From: Bisgaard Taxon 45
GTDB lineage: Bacteria > Pseudomonadota > Gammaproteobacteria > Enterobacterales > Pasteurellaceae
Direction: 5' to 3'
Length of the DNA: 64,000 nucleotides
Assembly (NCBI GenBank): GCA_030783905.1
Contig: JAQAHH010000001.1
Span: forward strand, 150,398 to 214,397
Shown: in pieces, positions 1 through 9,234 of the stretch
How positions within the stretch are numbered: position 1 is the first letter of the stretch
Layout: each line of letters opens with the position of its first letter
Translations under genes and position numbers: made by a program
Notes under the pieces: generated by a model
What the model was told of the DNA's origin: nothing
The model's database searches: none
Seen by the model: only the letters and a program-made list of their open reading frames with translations

Positions 1-1
1 T

Positions 2-475
2 TGTCAATTATTGATTTCTTCGAGTGCGATTACCGAAGATTTTTATAAAGGTTTTATCCGTCCCAATGCCTCTGAAAAAGAACTCGTTTGGTTAGGTCGT
101 GCGATGGTACTGGCGATTGCCGCCATTGCCATTTGGATCGCGCAAGATGAGCATAGCAAAGTATTAAAATTGGTGGAATTTGCTTGGGCAGGTTTTGGCA
201 GTGCCTTTGGTCCTGTTGTACTCTTTTCCTTATTCTGGAAACGTATGACCTCTTCGGCAGCGTTATTAGGTATGCTCACTGGTGCTATCGTGGTCTTTGG
301 TTGGAAAAGCTGGACGCCGGTCGGATCTGAATTACATCAACTGTATGAAATGATTCCTGGCTTTAGCTTAGCAAGCCTTGTGATTATCACGACCTCCTTG
401 CTGTCGCCCAAGCCTGAAGCACAAATTATTGAGACTTTTGAACAAGCCAACAAGGCCTATAAAAACGCACTATGA
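2..475 (+). CDS. putP: Sodium/proline symporter PutP, C-terminal part (5' end outside window)
   Basis: This is the C-terminal third of an inner-membrane Na+/proline symporter of the SSS family, which imports proline with sodium. The frame is open to the left edge and begins [17 protein letters not shown], the conserved PutP segment before a late transmembrane helix. Further hydrophobic segments follow ([46 protein letters not shown]), then a short hydrophilic cytoplasmic tail. The TTG at position 11 is an internal leucine codon, not a start. The stop overlaps the cmoB start by 4 bases (ATGA), so the two genes are probably cotranscribed and translationally coupled. Seen: open 5' frame and helices. 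Known: the PutP family. The N-terminal part cannot be assessed. Confidence 0.9.
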   Translation, partial: CQLLISSSAITEDFYKGFIRPNASEKELVWLGRAMVLAIAAIAIWIAQDEHSKVLKLVEFAWAGFGSAFGPVVLFSLFWKRMTSSAALLGMLTGAIVVFGWKSWTPVGSELHQLYEMIPGFSLASLVIITTSLLSPKPEAQIIETFEQANKAYKNAL

Positions 476-1437
476 TTGACTTTCGTCCTTTTTATCAACA
501 AATTGCGACCACCAATTTATCCATGTGGCTCGAAACCCTCCCATTACAATTAAAGCAATGGGAAAAACAAACCCATGGTGATTACGCGAAATGGGCAAAA
601 ATCGTGGATTTCTTACCGCACTTAGAAGCTGATCATATAGATCTAAAAAGTGCGGTCAAATCTGAGCGCGTTTTGCCCTTATCCGCCGGTGAGCAGCAAC
701 GCTTAGTGTATCATCTCAAACAACTGATGCCATGGCGTAAAGGGCCTTACCATTTACATGGCATTCATGTGGATTGTGAATGGCGCTCCGATTTCAAATG
801 GGATCGGGTGTTGCCACACCTTGCGCCACTGAAAGATCGCACCATCTTAGATGTAGGCTGCGGCAGCGGCTACCATATGTGGCGTATGGTGGGTGAAGGC
901 GCCAAAATGGTGATTGGGATTGATCCAACGGAATTATTTTTATGCCAATTCGAAGCTGTACGCAAGCTATTAAATCATGATCGTCGTGCACATTTAATTC
1001 CTCTCGGCATTGAGCAAATGCAAGCCCTAGAAGCCTTTGATACCGTATTTTCAATGGGCGTACTCTACCATCGTAAATCACCATTAGATCATTTAAGCCA
1101 ATTAAAAAATCAGCTGGTGAAAGGCGGGGAATTGGTATTAGAAACCTTAGTGGTTGAGGGTGATGCCAACACCGTGCTTGTACCTGCTGATCGCTATGCA
1201 AAAATGAAAAACGTCTATTTTATTCCATCTGTGCCAGCACTTATTAATTGGTTAGAAAAAGTCGGATTTAAACATGTACGTTGTGTGGATGTCGCACCAA
1301 CTAGTTTGGCAGAACAACGTAAAACGGATTGGTTAGAAAATGAATCTTTAGTGGATTTCTTAGATCCCCACGATCACACCAAAACCATTGAAGGTTACCA
1401 AGCCCCTACTAGAGCGGTGATTTTGGCGAATAAATAA
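472..1437 (+). CDS. cmoB: tRNA U34 carboxymethyltransferase CmoB
   Basis: CmoB transfers a carboxymethyl group from carboxy-S-adenosylmethionine to 5-hydroxyuridine at the wobble position of certain tRNAs, giving cmo5U. The protein has 321 residues, the normal family length. A CmoB-specific N-terminal region ([20 protein letters not shown]) is followed by a Rossmann methyltransferase domain with the nucleotide motif [15 protein letters not shown] near residue 125. The start overlaps the putP stop (ATGA), implying translational coupling. CmoA, which makes the cofactor, is not in the window. Two uptake signal copies lie in its 5' half (615-623 and 648-656). The identification is firm; cotranscription with putP is inferred from the overlap. 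Confidence 0.95.
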   Translation: MIDFRPFYQQIATTNLSMWLETLPLQLKQWEKQTHGDYAKWAKIVDFLPHLEADHIDLKSAVKSERVLPLSAGEQQRLVYHLKQLMPWRKGPYHLHGIHVDCEWRSDFKWDRVLPHLAPLKDRTILDVGCGSGYHMWRMVGEGAKMVIGIDPTELFLCQFEAVRKLLNHDRRAHLIPLGIEQMQALEAFDTVFSMGVLYHRKSPLDHLSQLKNQLVKGGELVLETLVVEGDANTVLVPADRYAKMKNVYFIPSVPALINWLEKVGFKHVRCVDVAPTSLAEQRKTDWLENESLVDFLDPHDHTKTIEGYQAPTRAVILANK

Positions 1438-1441
1438 GCTA

Positions 1442-1475
1442 AAAAAAGCAGATCACATGATCTGCTTTTTCTTTT
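1442..1475. terminator. Bidirectional rho-independent terminator after cmoB
   Basis: AGCAGATCA and TGATCTGCT form a perfect 9-bp stem with a 2-base centre, flanked by A-rich and T-rich tracts on both sides. It can end the putP-cmoB transcript on the plus strand and the facing DUF4198 gene on the minus strand. Confidence 0.85.
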
Positions 1476-1484
1476 AGCCAATGT

Positions 1485-2198
1485 TTAGTGTTCGTGATGG
1501 GCTAACACAAACGAATAAGTGGCACTAATACTAAAGCGATCCGCTTTTGCTTTATCCGCATGTTCGCCTTTATGTCCCACTTCAAAAACATTCAGCCCTT
1601 CATTACGAATCTGTAACGTCACTTTACCGTCTTTATCCGTTTCTTTGTAAGCGTCTTTACCCAGATTGATATAATCATTGGTGACTTTCGCACCGGCTAA
1701 TGGCTTACCTTGCCATAAAACCTGTACCGTGACACTATCCCCTTCATGCATATGTAATGGATTTTGTTCTGGCACAATTTCAAGTGGATAGCCGACGGCT
1801 TTAGGCTTCGCGTGGTGATCAAGTAAAGTCACCGCGTATTTAGTAGATTCCGTAGTAAACTCCACCTCACCTTTTATTTCAGCACGTGGTTTTTGTTCCC
1901 ATTTGCCGTTTTTCAATTTGGTCCAAAAACCGTTATAGAATACCGCACCTAATACTTCCGCTTTTTCTGGCACAACACTGACAAAATCGGCATGATCTTT
2001 GCGTTGCACCGTCATACGTTCTCCTTTAGCATAAGCGACTAATTCTTTAACTTGCGCAGGCTTATATGCATTATTTTCTGCACCGTGGCCATAAATGATT
2101 GCCAGCTTATCTTGTTGTGTAGCAAACCAAGCACTGTGTGCGACGGCATTCAGGCTAAATAAGGTGGCAAGTAGTGATAACGCAATTGTTTTTTTCAT
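1485..2198 (-). CDS. Periplasmic DUF4198-family protein, probably iron regulated
   Basis: This is an exported protein of about 237 residues in the DUF4198 family. Members are often found near metal or TonB-dependent uptake genes; no biochemical role is firmly established. The start is taken as MKKTIALSLLATLF, which gives a clean signal peptide ending NAVAHS; an upstream in-frame ATG would add eight residues before it. The mature protein starts with a histidine and is rich in His (AKPKAVG region, HMHEGD, VGHKGEHADKAKADR, C-terminal AHHEH), which would suit metal binding. A carboxypeptidase-regulatory-like beta segment (GKPLAGAKVTNDYI...GKVTLQI) lies in the C-terminal half. A Fur box 22 bases upstream suggests iron repression. 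The gene stands alone and faces cmoB. Metal or haem handling in the periplasm is inference. Confidence 0.75.
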   Translation of the reverse strand: MKKTIALSLLATLFSLNAVAHSAWFATQQDKLAIIYGHGAENNAYKPAQVKELVAYAKGERMTVQRKDHADFVSVVPEKAEVLGAVFYNGFWTKLKNGKWEQKPRAEIKGEVEFTTESTKYAVTLLDHHAKPKAVGYPLEIVPEQNPLHMHEGDSVTVQVLWQGKPLAGAKVTNDYINLGKDAYKETDKDGKVTLQIRNEGLNVFEVGHKGEHADKAKADRFSISATYSFVLAHHEH

Positions 2199-2220
2199 AG
2201 TCAAGCTCCTTAAAATAATC

Positions 2221-2239
2221 AATATTGATAATCGTTATC
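2221..2239 (-). promoter_or_regulatory. Fur box upstream of the DUF4198 gene
   Basis: AATATTGATAATCGTTATC matches the classical 19-bp Fur consensus at 16 of 19 positions. Its core TGATAAT-C-GTTATCA (2226-2240) is close to a perfect 7-1-7 palindrome. It lies just upstream of the start of the minus-strand DUF4198 gene, where Fur would block transcription when iron is plentiful. Confidence 0.75.
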
Positions 2240-2352
2240 ATATTATGCTAATTTTTCATCAGGATCTATCTTTTCTTGAATGAATTTGAGATAAAAAAAT
2301 AGGTGGATTGCACCACCTACTTGTCACTTGTTTAATGAGGCACTGTTAGTGC

Positions 2353-3573
2353 TTAGCCATTATATTTTTTGAAAATTAATGCCGCGTTTGTGCCGCCAAA
2401 ACCGAAACTATTTGACATCACAGTTGTTAAGCCTGCATTTTCAACCGTTTCAGTCACAATATTGCAGCCTTCTGCATTTTCATCGAGGGTTTCAATATTA
2501 ATACTTGGTGCAATGAAATCATTATCTAACATTAATAAGCTGTAAATCGCTTCATGCGCACCTGCCGCCCCTAAAGAGTGACCGGTCATCGATTTAGTAG
2601 ATGAAATCGCAGGGACTTTATCACCAAATACATTTTTAATCGCACCTAACTCTTTCACGTCCCCTACTGGTGTAGAAGTACCATGAACGTTAATGTAATC
2701 AATTGGTGTATCAACCGTCGCCATCGCCTGTCTCATACAACGCTCCGCGCCTTCACCACTTGGTGCGACCATGTCGTAACCGTCAGATGTGGCACCATAA
2801 CCGACAATTTCAGCATAAATTTTTGCACCACGTGCCAACGCATGTTCGAGTTCTTCCACGACAACCACAGCACCACCACCAGCAATCACGAAACCATCAC
2901 GGTTAGCATCGTAAGCTCGTGAGGCTTTTTCTGGCGTATCATTATATTTGGTTGATACTGCACCCATTGCGTCAAATTCAGTGGCACATTCCCAAGATAG
3001 CTCTTCTGCACCACCCGCAAAAACGATGTCTTGTTTACCTAATTGAATTAGCTCAAGGGCATGACCAATACAATGTGCCGATGTTGCACAAGCTGAACTG
3101 ATACTGTAGTTCACCCCACGAATTTTATATGGCGTTGCTAAACAAGCTGACACACTGGATGCCATGGTTTTGGTTACCGCATAAGGGCCGACAGCTTTCA
3201 CACCACGAGGACCACGCACCGCATCACACGCAATTAACTGATTATGTGCTGAACCAGTTCCCGCACCAATGACCAAACCAGTACGATCGTTCGATACTTG
3301 ATCTTCTGTTAACCCCGCATCTTCAATTGCTTCTTTCATAGAAAGATAGGCGTACGCCGCCGCATCCCCCATGAAACGATATATTTTACGATCAATTAAT
3401 TCACTTGGGTTTAATTTAACTGTGCCAGCCACATGACTACGCATACCAATTTCAACAAACTCTGGCATCACTTCGATACCTGATTTACCCGCTTTTAACG
3501 ATGCAAGGACTTCGTCTTTATTGTTGCCAATACTTGAAATAATACCAAACCCAGTAATAACCGCTCTTTTCAT
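2353..3573 (-). CDS. fabB: 3-oxoacyl-ACP synthase I (beta-ketoacyl-ACP synthase I)
   Basis: FabB condenses malonyl-ACP with acyl-ACP in type II fatty-acid elongation and is the enzyme needed for the unsaturated branch. The 406 residues are full length. The thiolase-fold active-site cysteine sits in SSACATSAH (about residue 163). The catalytic histidines are in [11 protein letters not shown] and [15 protein letters not shown], and the C-terminal [14 protein letters not shown] is typical. The start has AAGGA about 8 bases upstream. It is divergent from mnmC, the same gene pair seen in enterobacteria. FabF would look similar, but the CATSAH active-site context, length and mnmC linkage favour FabB. 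Confidence 0.93.
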   Translation of the reverse strand: MKRAVITGFGIISSIGNNKDEVLASLKAGKSGIEVMPEFVEIGMRSHVAGTVKLNPSELIDRKIYRFMGDAAAYAYLSMKEAIEDAGLTEDQVSNDRTGLVIGAGTGSAHNQLIACDAVRGPRGVKAVGPYAVTKTMASSVSACLATPYKIRGVNYSISSACATSAHCIGHALELIQLGKQDIVFAGGAEELSWECATEFDAMGAVSTKYNDTPEKASRAYDANRDGFVIAGGGAVVVVEELEHALARGAKIYAEIVGYGATSDGYDMVAPSGEGAERCMRQAMATVDTPIDYINVHGTSTPVGDVKELGAIKNVFGDKVPAISSTKSMTGHSLGAAGAHEAIYSLLMLDNDFIAPSINIETLDENAEGCNIVTETVENAGLTTVMSNSFGFGGTNAALIFKKYNG

Positions 3574-3658
3574 GGAGTATTCCTTATCAATTATGCTAAA
3601 TTGTGAAAAATATGGTCGATAAAATAACGAGCAAACGTTAACATTTCAAGTGCTAATT

Positions 3659-3675
3659 TGATCGTTCGACCAGTA
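3659..3675. promoter_or_regulatory. fabB: Weak FadR-like half-site in the fabB/mnmC intergenic region
   Basis: TGATCGTTCGACCAGTA shares an intact right half (CGACCAG) with the FadR operator but only about 10 of 17 positions overall. FadR activates fabB in enterobacteria, so the location is plausible. The match alone is weak. Confidence 0.25.
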
Positions 3676-3732
3676 TATAAATTTTCGCTATTATATTACG
3701 ATTTGGGTTGTCTATAAAGGAATAAAAAAATC

Positions 3733-5751
3733 ATGCGTAAAGTTCAGTTTGCTGATGTCCATTTTAATGCTGAGAATACGCCGGTTTCGGTGCAATTTGA
3801 TGATGTTTATTTCTCAAATCAAGATGGACTGGCTGAAAGTCGTTATATTTTTCAGGAAGGCAATCAATTATGGCAACGTTGGCAACAAACGACCGATGCT
3901 CATTTTGTGATTGCTGAAAGTGGATTTGGCACGGGACTGAATTTTTTTGCAGTCACTCAGCGTTTTCGTGAATTTCGCCTTACTTATCCTGACGCGCCGC
4001 TCAAACGGCTTTTTTTTATTTCCTTCGAAAAATACCCTTTACCGTTAGCCCAATTAAAATTGGCTCATCAAGCCTATCCAGCATTTCAATCTCTTGCCCA
4101 ACAATTACAACACTATTGGTTAGACCCGATTGTCGGTTGCTACCGCTTTCACTTTGCTGAAACCACATTGGATCTTTGGTTTGGCGATATGATGGAAAAT
4201 CTGCCACAGTTAGGTGATTATATGTGTAATAAAATTGATGCTTGGTTTTTGGATGGCTTTGCCCCCAGTAAAAATCCTCAAATGTGGCAAGATACCCTTT
4301 ATCAACAGATGTATCGCTACACCAAAGCACAAGGCACGTTTTCCACATTCACGGCCGCAAGTGCGGTAAGAAAAGGCTTAGAAAATGCTGGCTTTACTGT
4401 CACAAAACGCAAAGGCTATGGCAAAAAACGTGAATGTTTACAGGGCATAAAAGCGCAACCACATTCCCCCACTATACAAGCGCCCTGGGCTCTTTTTCAC
4501 TCTGCTGACCTCACACCTAATGCCGATATTGCGATTATTGGCGGTGGTGTTGCCTCAGTATTTAGTGCACTTTCCTTAATCGAACGAGGTGCAAAAGTGA
4601 CACTCTATTGTGAAGATGCATTACTCGCTAGCAATGCCTCTGGCAACAAACAAGGTGCATTTTATCCCCAATTAAGCGATGATGATTTACGCTATATTCG
4701 TTTCTACATCCACGCCTTTGCTTACGGTCAACAACGTTTCAATTGGGCAATTGAGCAAGGCATTGAGTTCGAGCATGACTGTTGTGGTGTCGCGCTTTGT
4801 GCCTATGATGACAAAAGTGCGGTCAAATTAGCCAAAATTTCAGCACTCCACTTACCCCCTAGCCTGTATCAGCCCTTATCACAACAAGCACTTAGCGAAA
4901 AAGTCGGTCTTCCTCTGCCTTGTGATGGTGGCTGGATTGCACAAGGCGCCTGGTTATCGCCACAACAATTTGTACAAAACACCTTCGCTTTTTTAGCCCA
5001 ACATGGGGTTGTGATTAAAACCCAACAAAACATTACCGCACTTGAACGACAAGCATCGCACTGGTTATTAAAAACAGAACAAGGCGCTACATTCACGCAT
5101 CCCGTTGTCGTGCTAGCAAATGGCCACAAGCTTACACAATTTAGCCAAACTAAAGCATTGCCACTCTATCCCGTACGGGGACAAGTGAGTGAAATTGCGA
5201 CCAGCTGTCAGTTAAAAAAACTCAATGCCGTCATTTGTTACGATGGTTACTTAACACCAATGGCAAACAGCCATACCCATTGCCTCGGTGCCAGTCACCT
5301 CCGTGATAATGATGATCGGTCGTTTAGTTTGCAAGAACAGCAAGAAAACCAACAAAAAATCCAAACTAATCTTGCCTCGGTGGATTGGGTCAATGAGGTT
5401 GATACTAGCAATCATCAAGCCAGAATTGGCATTCGTTGTGCTGTTCGCGATCGAATCCCGATGCTAGGTAATGTCCCAGACTTTGAACAACAGCTAACAG
5501 ATTATCATAATCTGTATAACTTACGTCGGCGTAAACAAGCAATAAAACAAGCTGCCCAATATCCTAATCTCTTTCTGATTGGTGCCCTCGGTTCACGCGG
5601 TTTAACCTCAGCCCCACTCTTAGCTGAAATTTTGGCTTCGCTGATTTATAACGAACCCTTACCGGTAAGCGAAGATATTCTCCATCAATTGAATGCTAAC
5701 AGAAGTTGGATACGAAAATTGTTAAAAGGCAGTCAAGTCATAGCAAGCTAA
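3733..5751 (+). CDS. mnmC: Bifunctional tRNA mnm5s2U biosynthesis protein MnmC
   Basis: MnmC finishes 5-methylaminomethyl-2-thiouridine at the tRNA wobble position. Its FAD domain converts cmnm5 to nm5 and its SAM-dependent domain methylates nm5 to mnm5. Both domains are present in 672 residues. The N-terminal methyltransferase carries [11 protein letters not shown] (about residue 60) and [19 protein letters not shown]-like oxidoreductase starts at [19 protein letters not shown] (about residue 260) with GxGxxG-type FAD binding. The C-terminal [21 protein letters not shown] closes the FAD domain. AAGGA precedes the start by about 12 bases. It is divergent from fabB. Three uptake signal copies lie inside (4359, 4815, 5035). 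Confidence 0.95.
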   Translation: MRKVQFADVHFNAENTPVSVQFDDVYFSNQDGLAESRYIFQEGNQLWQRWQQTTDAHFVIAESGFGTGLNFFAVTQRFREFRLTYPDAPLKRLFFISFEKYPLPLAQLKLAHQAYPAFQSLAQQLQHYWLDPIVGCYRFHFAETTLDLWFGDMMENLPQLGDYMCNKIDAWFLDGFAPSKNPQMWQDTLYQQMYRYTKAQGTFSTFTAASAVRKGLENAGFTVTKRKGYGKKRECLQGIKAQPHSPTIQAPWALFHSADLTPNADIAIIGGGVASVFSALSLIERGAKVTLYCEDALLASNASGNKQGAFYPQLSDDDLRYIRFYIHAFAYGQQRFNWAIEQGIEFEHDCCGVALCAYDDKSAVKLAKISALHLPPSLYQPLSQQALSEKVGLPLPCDGGWIAQGAWLSPQQFVQNTFAFLAQHGVVIKTQQNITALERQASHWLLKTEQGATFTHPVVVLANGHKLTQFSQTKALPLYPVRGQVSEIATSCQLKKLNAVICYDGYLTPMANSHTHCLGASHLRDNDDRSFSLQEQQENQQKIQTNLASVDWVNEVDTSNHQARIGIRCAVRDRIPMLGNVPDFEQQLTDYHNLYNLRRRKQAIKQAAQYPNLFLIGALGSRGLTSAPLLAEILASLIYNEPLPVSEDILHQLNANRSWIRKLLKGSQVIAS

Positions 5752-5776
5752 AAGACTTCACTTGTTTATTTTTAAT

Positions 5777-5803
5777 AAAAACGCTTACAAAAATAAGCGT
5801 TTT
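5777..5803 (+). terminator. Rho-independent terminator after mnmC
   Basis: The stem AAAACGCTTA / TAAGCGTTTT has a short A-rich loop and is followed by a T run. It lies 26 bases after the mnmC stop. Confidence 0.8.
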
Positions 5804-5910
5804 TTGTGCAACAATCCGTCATTTCTCTCGACATATATTAATTTTCAATTCTTATTCAACTTTCATCATATTATCTCAACATAGGACTTTCTATTTAATA
5901 AACAAATAAC

Positions 5911-5930
5911 TATAATGAGAACAATTTTTA
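5911..5930 (+). promoter_or_regulatory. Fur-like box upstream of TonB receptor 1
   Basis: TATAATGAGAACAATTTTT matches 13 of 19 positions of the Fur consensus. The core TGAGAAC-A-ATTTTTA (5916-5930) has the same left half as the site before the second receptor. It lies about 25 bases before the ATG. Confidence 0.5.
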
Positions 5931-5955
5931 TTCACACCATAATTTTGAGGTCCAC

Positions 5956-8900
5956 ATGAGTCTAACTAAACATGCTTTATTAATGTTAACCGCTCTCAAT
6001 TTGGCTCAAACAGCACTGGCAGAAGAAGTAAAATCCACAGAAGCTGTCGAAGAGCTAGACACAATCGTAGTTTCAGGTGCCACTACTGGCGAAATCAACA
6101 TACAAGAAAAGAAAGTCGGTGAAACACAGATCACCACCCAAACACTCACCAAGCAACAAGTCTCTGATAGCCGAGATTTAGTCCGTTATGAAACCGGTAT
6201 TACCGTTGTTGAAACAGGGCGCATGGGGGCAAGTGGTTATGCTGTACGTGGTGTTGATGAAAACCGTGTTGGGATCATGATTGATGGTTTACGTCAATCT
6301 GAAACCTTAAGCTCACAAGGCTTTAAAGAACTTTTCGAGGGCTATGGTAACTTCAACAATACCCGCAATGGGGTGGAAATTGAAAATGTGAAAGTGGCAA
6401 CGATTACAAAGGGGGCTGACTCGATTAAATCAGGTAGTGGCGCACTTGGTGGGTCGGTGATGTTTGAAACCAAAGATGCCCGTGACTACTTAATTGATAA
6501 AGATTACCACATTGGCGTCAAACGGGGTTATCAAAGTATGGATAATCAAGATCTCACCTCAGTAACCCTCGCAGGACGCTATAAATGGTTTGATGCATTA
6601 TTTATTCATACACGCCGTGAAGGACGTGAAATAGAAAACTATTTCTATGATAGTTATAAAAATCAGGAAGAAGACTATGCCGCGGTGGGAAAAACTCGCG
6701 AAAAAGCCGATCCTTATCACATCACAAGAGAAAGTAATCTCCTTAAACTCGCTTTCCAACCGCATGAGGAACACCGTTTCAGCCTAGCACTAGATGACTC
6801 CAAATTACACTCAAACGGTGAAGATCTCTCTTATACACTCCGCTCAAGTACACGTATCGATCATGAAATTTATGGTCAACGTAAAACAAACGATAAGTCA
6901 CATCGTAAAAATACGCAGTTTACCTACGAAAACTTCACCCAAACACCGTTTTGGGATCATGTCAAAATCAGCTATTCCAGCCAAAAAATCACCAATAACG
7001 CGAGAACAGATGAATACTGTAGTGGACCAAAATGTCAGGCTGTACTCAATGAACAAGGTCTGAAATTAGACAACAGTTCGGGAGTCAATAAAATTGTGGA
7101 TCAACATGGAGGTGATATTAGCGCTAAAAAAGAAAAAAAATATTATCGTACGATTATCAAATATTACAACTCTAAAGGAGAGGAAATGCCTGGCACACAC
7201 TATCGTGAACACTCTCCACAAAACACACTAATTGATTGTTCTAAAATTGACTGCACAAAGCCATTTAAAGTGTATATCAAAAAAGATGAAAATTGGAAGG
7301 AAGTGTATGCATTTGAAAATCGCCCCATTGACATCAAAATACTACCAAATGGTCAACAATACGGACAGATTCAGCAAAAGTTCATTGAAAAAGAGCAATG
7401 GGGAAGTACCATAAAACAATATGAAGAGAGTTTTTTCTTACTTCCCTTCTCTTCAGGCTATAGCCGTAATGACTATAATGACCGTGATTTAAACACTAAC
7501 ACCAAACAGCTTGATCTGGATTTTGGGAAAGAATTTTCATTCTGGGGCACGGATCATCAACTCAAATACGGTGGTTTATACAGTAAAACTGAAAAAAGCA
7601 TGGTCAATAAAGATGGTTATCAAGGTGGCAATGTACAATGGTGGGCAGATAATTTTTTTTGTAACCAAATGAAATCCGGAACTTGGCCTGTTGAATATAT
7701 TCCTCGCCCTGATTATTGGCCGGGAGGTACCTGTACAGGTAATTTAAGAGAAAGTATTAACGGTCGCTATAGCTACCTTATCCCTGTCAAAACGAAAAAT
7801 TCCGCGCTCTACATTGGCGATAAGATTACCTTAACCAATTGGCTAAACCTCGATCTTAACTATCGTTATGATAAAGTCACCCATATGCCTCGCTACGATA
7901 ACAGTGTACCAGTACCAAAAGGCATGATCGCGGGTATTTTCATCCCAATTCCGGGCAACTCTTACGGTGTTAATGCTGAGTGTGGCTATAATACCAAGTG
8001 TCTAAACGATAATGTAGCGCAAAATTTAGCCATTATGTTGCAGAATAAAAGCTACAAACATCACTCTTATAATCTTGGTGTGAATTTAGATCCGCTGTCT
8101 TTTATGCGTTTGCAGTTGAAATATTCCAATGGATTTAGAGCACCGACCTCAGATGAAATGTTTATGACCTTTAAACACCCGAGTTTTTCCATCGTACCGA
8201 ATGTCCATTTAAAATCGGAGCTCGCTAAAACAAAAGAAGCCGCATTAACGTTTTATCGCAATAACAGTTTCATTACCTTAAGTGCTTTCCAAACAGATTA
8301 TAAAGATTTTATCGATTTAGTCTTTGTCGGTGAGCGCGCCGTTGATGAGGGCAGTGTACTCACTTACCCATTCTACCAAAACAAAAATAGAGATAAGGCG
8401 AAAGTGACGGGGTTTGAAGTGAACTCTCGTCTTGAATTATCTGAATTACATGATCGCTTAAAAGGTTTTAGGATTGGTCTCAAATTAACGCAACAAAAAG
8501 GTAAGATTGATGACAAAATACCAATGAATGCGATCCAACCAAGAACGATTGTCTATAATCTTGGCTATTCAACGGAAGAGGATAAATATGGAATCGATTT
8601 CTATATCACCGATGTGGCAGCCAAAAAACGCAGTGAAACCTATAATATGTATTGGGAAGGGCAAGCTAAAAATGGCACTCTGGTTCAAGGTAAACCAGTG
8701 AAAGACAGTACGCTTGCATGGCGTAACCATCATTACACCACCATTGATGCTATTGCTTATGCTAGACCATTAAAAAATTTATTACTCACAGCAGGGGTAT
8801 ATAATATCACCGATAAAAAATACATTACCTGGGATTCCGCTCGTTCCATTCGCGCAATCGGAACACTCAATCTGATTGACCAAAACACAGGTGCGGGAAT

Positions 8901-8958
8901 AAAACGTTTCTATGCACCGGGTCGTAATTTCCGCTTAAATGCTGAATTCACCTTCTAA
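5956..8958 (+). CDS. TonB-dependent outer-membrane haemoglobin/haem-type receptor 1
   Basis: This is an outer-membrane receptor of 1000 residues in the haemoglobin/transferrin/lactoferrin receptor family, which takes host iron or haem compounds and is powered by TonB. The signal peptide MSLTKHALLMLTALNLAQTALA is followed by a TonB box (DTIVVSG) and a plug domain with RDLVRYETGITVVE, YAVRGVDENRVGIMIDGL and the family hallmark GFKELFEGYGNFNNTRN. The beta-barrel carries NGFRAPTSDEMF and a following FKHP histidine, like the FRAP/NPNL box of haem receptors, and ends with the typical RNFRLNAEFTF. GAGG precedes the ATG. The central loops contain paired cysteines (YCSGPKC, DCSKIDC, AECGYNTKC). It is paralogous to the next gene and to the receptor at 49.6 kb. 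The ligand (haemoglobin, haem or another iron protein) cannot be fixed from sequence. Confidence 0.88.
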   Translation: MSLTKHALLMLTALNLAQTALAEEVKSTEAVEELDTIVVSGATTGEINIQEKKVGETQITTQTLTKQQVSDSRDLVRYETGITVVETGRMGASGYAVRGVDENRVGIMIDGLRQSETLSSQGFKELFEGYGNFNNTRNGVEIENVKVATITKGADSIKSGSGALGGSVMFETKDARDYLIDKDYHIGVKRGYQSMDNQDLTSVTLAGRYKWFDALFIHTRREGREIENYFYDSYKNQEEDYAAVGKTREKADPYHITRESNLLKLAFQPHEEHRFSLALDDSKLHSNGEDLSYTLRSSTRIDHEIYGQRKTNDKSHRKNTQFTYENFTQTPFWDHVKISYSSQKITNNARTDEYCSGPKCQAVLNEQGLKLDNSSGVNKIVDQHGGDISAKKEKKYYRTIIKYYNSKGEEMPGTHYREHSPQNTLIDCSKIDCTKPFKVYIKKDENWKEVYAFENRPIDIKILPNGQQYGQIQQKFIEKEQWGSTIKQYEESFFLLPFSSGYSRNDYNDRDLNTNTKQLDLDFGKEFSFWGTDHQLKYGGLYSKTEKSMVNKDGYQGGNVQWWADNFFCNQMKSGTWPVEYIPRPDYWPGGTCTGNLRESINGRYSYLIPVKTKNSALYIGDKITLTNWLNLDLNYRYDKVTHMPRYDNSVPVPKGMIAGIFIPIPGNSYGVNAECGYNTKCLNDNVAQNLAIMLQNKSYKHHSYNLGVNLDPLSFMRLQLKYSNGFRAPTSDEMFMTFKHPSFSIVPNVHLKSELAKTKEAALTFYRNNSFITLSAFQTDYKDFIDLVFVGERAVDEGSVLTYPFYQNKNRDKAKVTGFEVNSRLELSELHDRLKGFRIGLKLTQQKGKIDDKIPMNAIQPRTIVYNLGYSTEEDKYGIDFYITDVAAKKRSETYNMYWEGQAKNGTLVQGKPVKDSTLAWRNHHYTTIDAIAYARPLKNLLLTAGVYNITDKKYITWDSARSIRAIGTLNLIDQNTGAGIKRFYAPGRNFRLNAEFTF

Positions 8959-8966
8959 CGCAACAC

Positions 8967-8995
8967 AAAAGAGGTAGGCCTGCCTACCTCTTTTC
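8967..8995 (+). terminator. Rho-independent terminator after receptor 1
   Basis: AAAAGAGGTAGGC and GCCTACCTCTTTT form a strong stem ending in T residues. It separates the transcripts of the two tandem receptors. Confidence 0.85.
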
Positions 8996-9174
8996 CTTCC
9001 TTCTACTTTCCTTACCCTACTTAATTTTACGCCTGCCTCGTTCCGCTATGCTTAAAAAGCAACTCATTTTTGTATAACTAAACCACAACACGCAGAGAAT
9101 AGTAAATTAATAATAAAAATAACAACTTAAATACGATTATAATGCTTTTTATTTCCTTTACTTGTCTTTATAAT

Positions 9175-9189
9175 TGAGAACGATTTCTA
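9175..9189 (+). promoter_or_regulatory. Fur-like box upstream of TonB receptor 2
   Basis: TGAGAAC-G-ATTTCTA has a 7-1-7 layout with six of seven left-half positions matching TGAGAAT. It repeats the TGAGAAC half-site found before receptor 1 and lies 45 bases before the ATG. Iron repression is inferred. Confidence 0.45.
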
Positions 9190-9234
9190 TAATCAATATC
9201 AATCTAGTGATTTAGTTTAAATTATGAGGTATCT

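Noticed and set aside
11..475. Complete small membrane protein starting at the TTG at position 11
   Set aside because: The frame is open to the left edge and the codons before it fit the PutP sequence, so it is a truncated putP.
2683..3101. Plus-strand frames inside fabB
   Set aside because: They are antisense shadows of fabB with no ribosome sites or recognisable domains.
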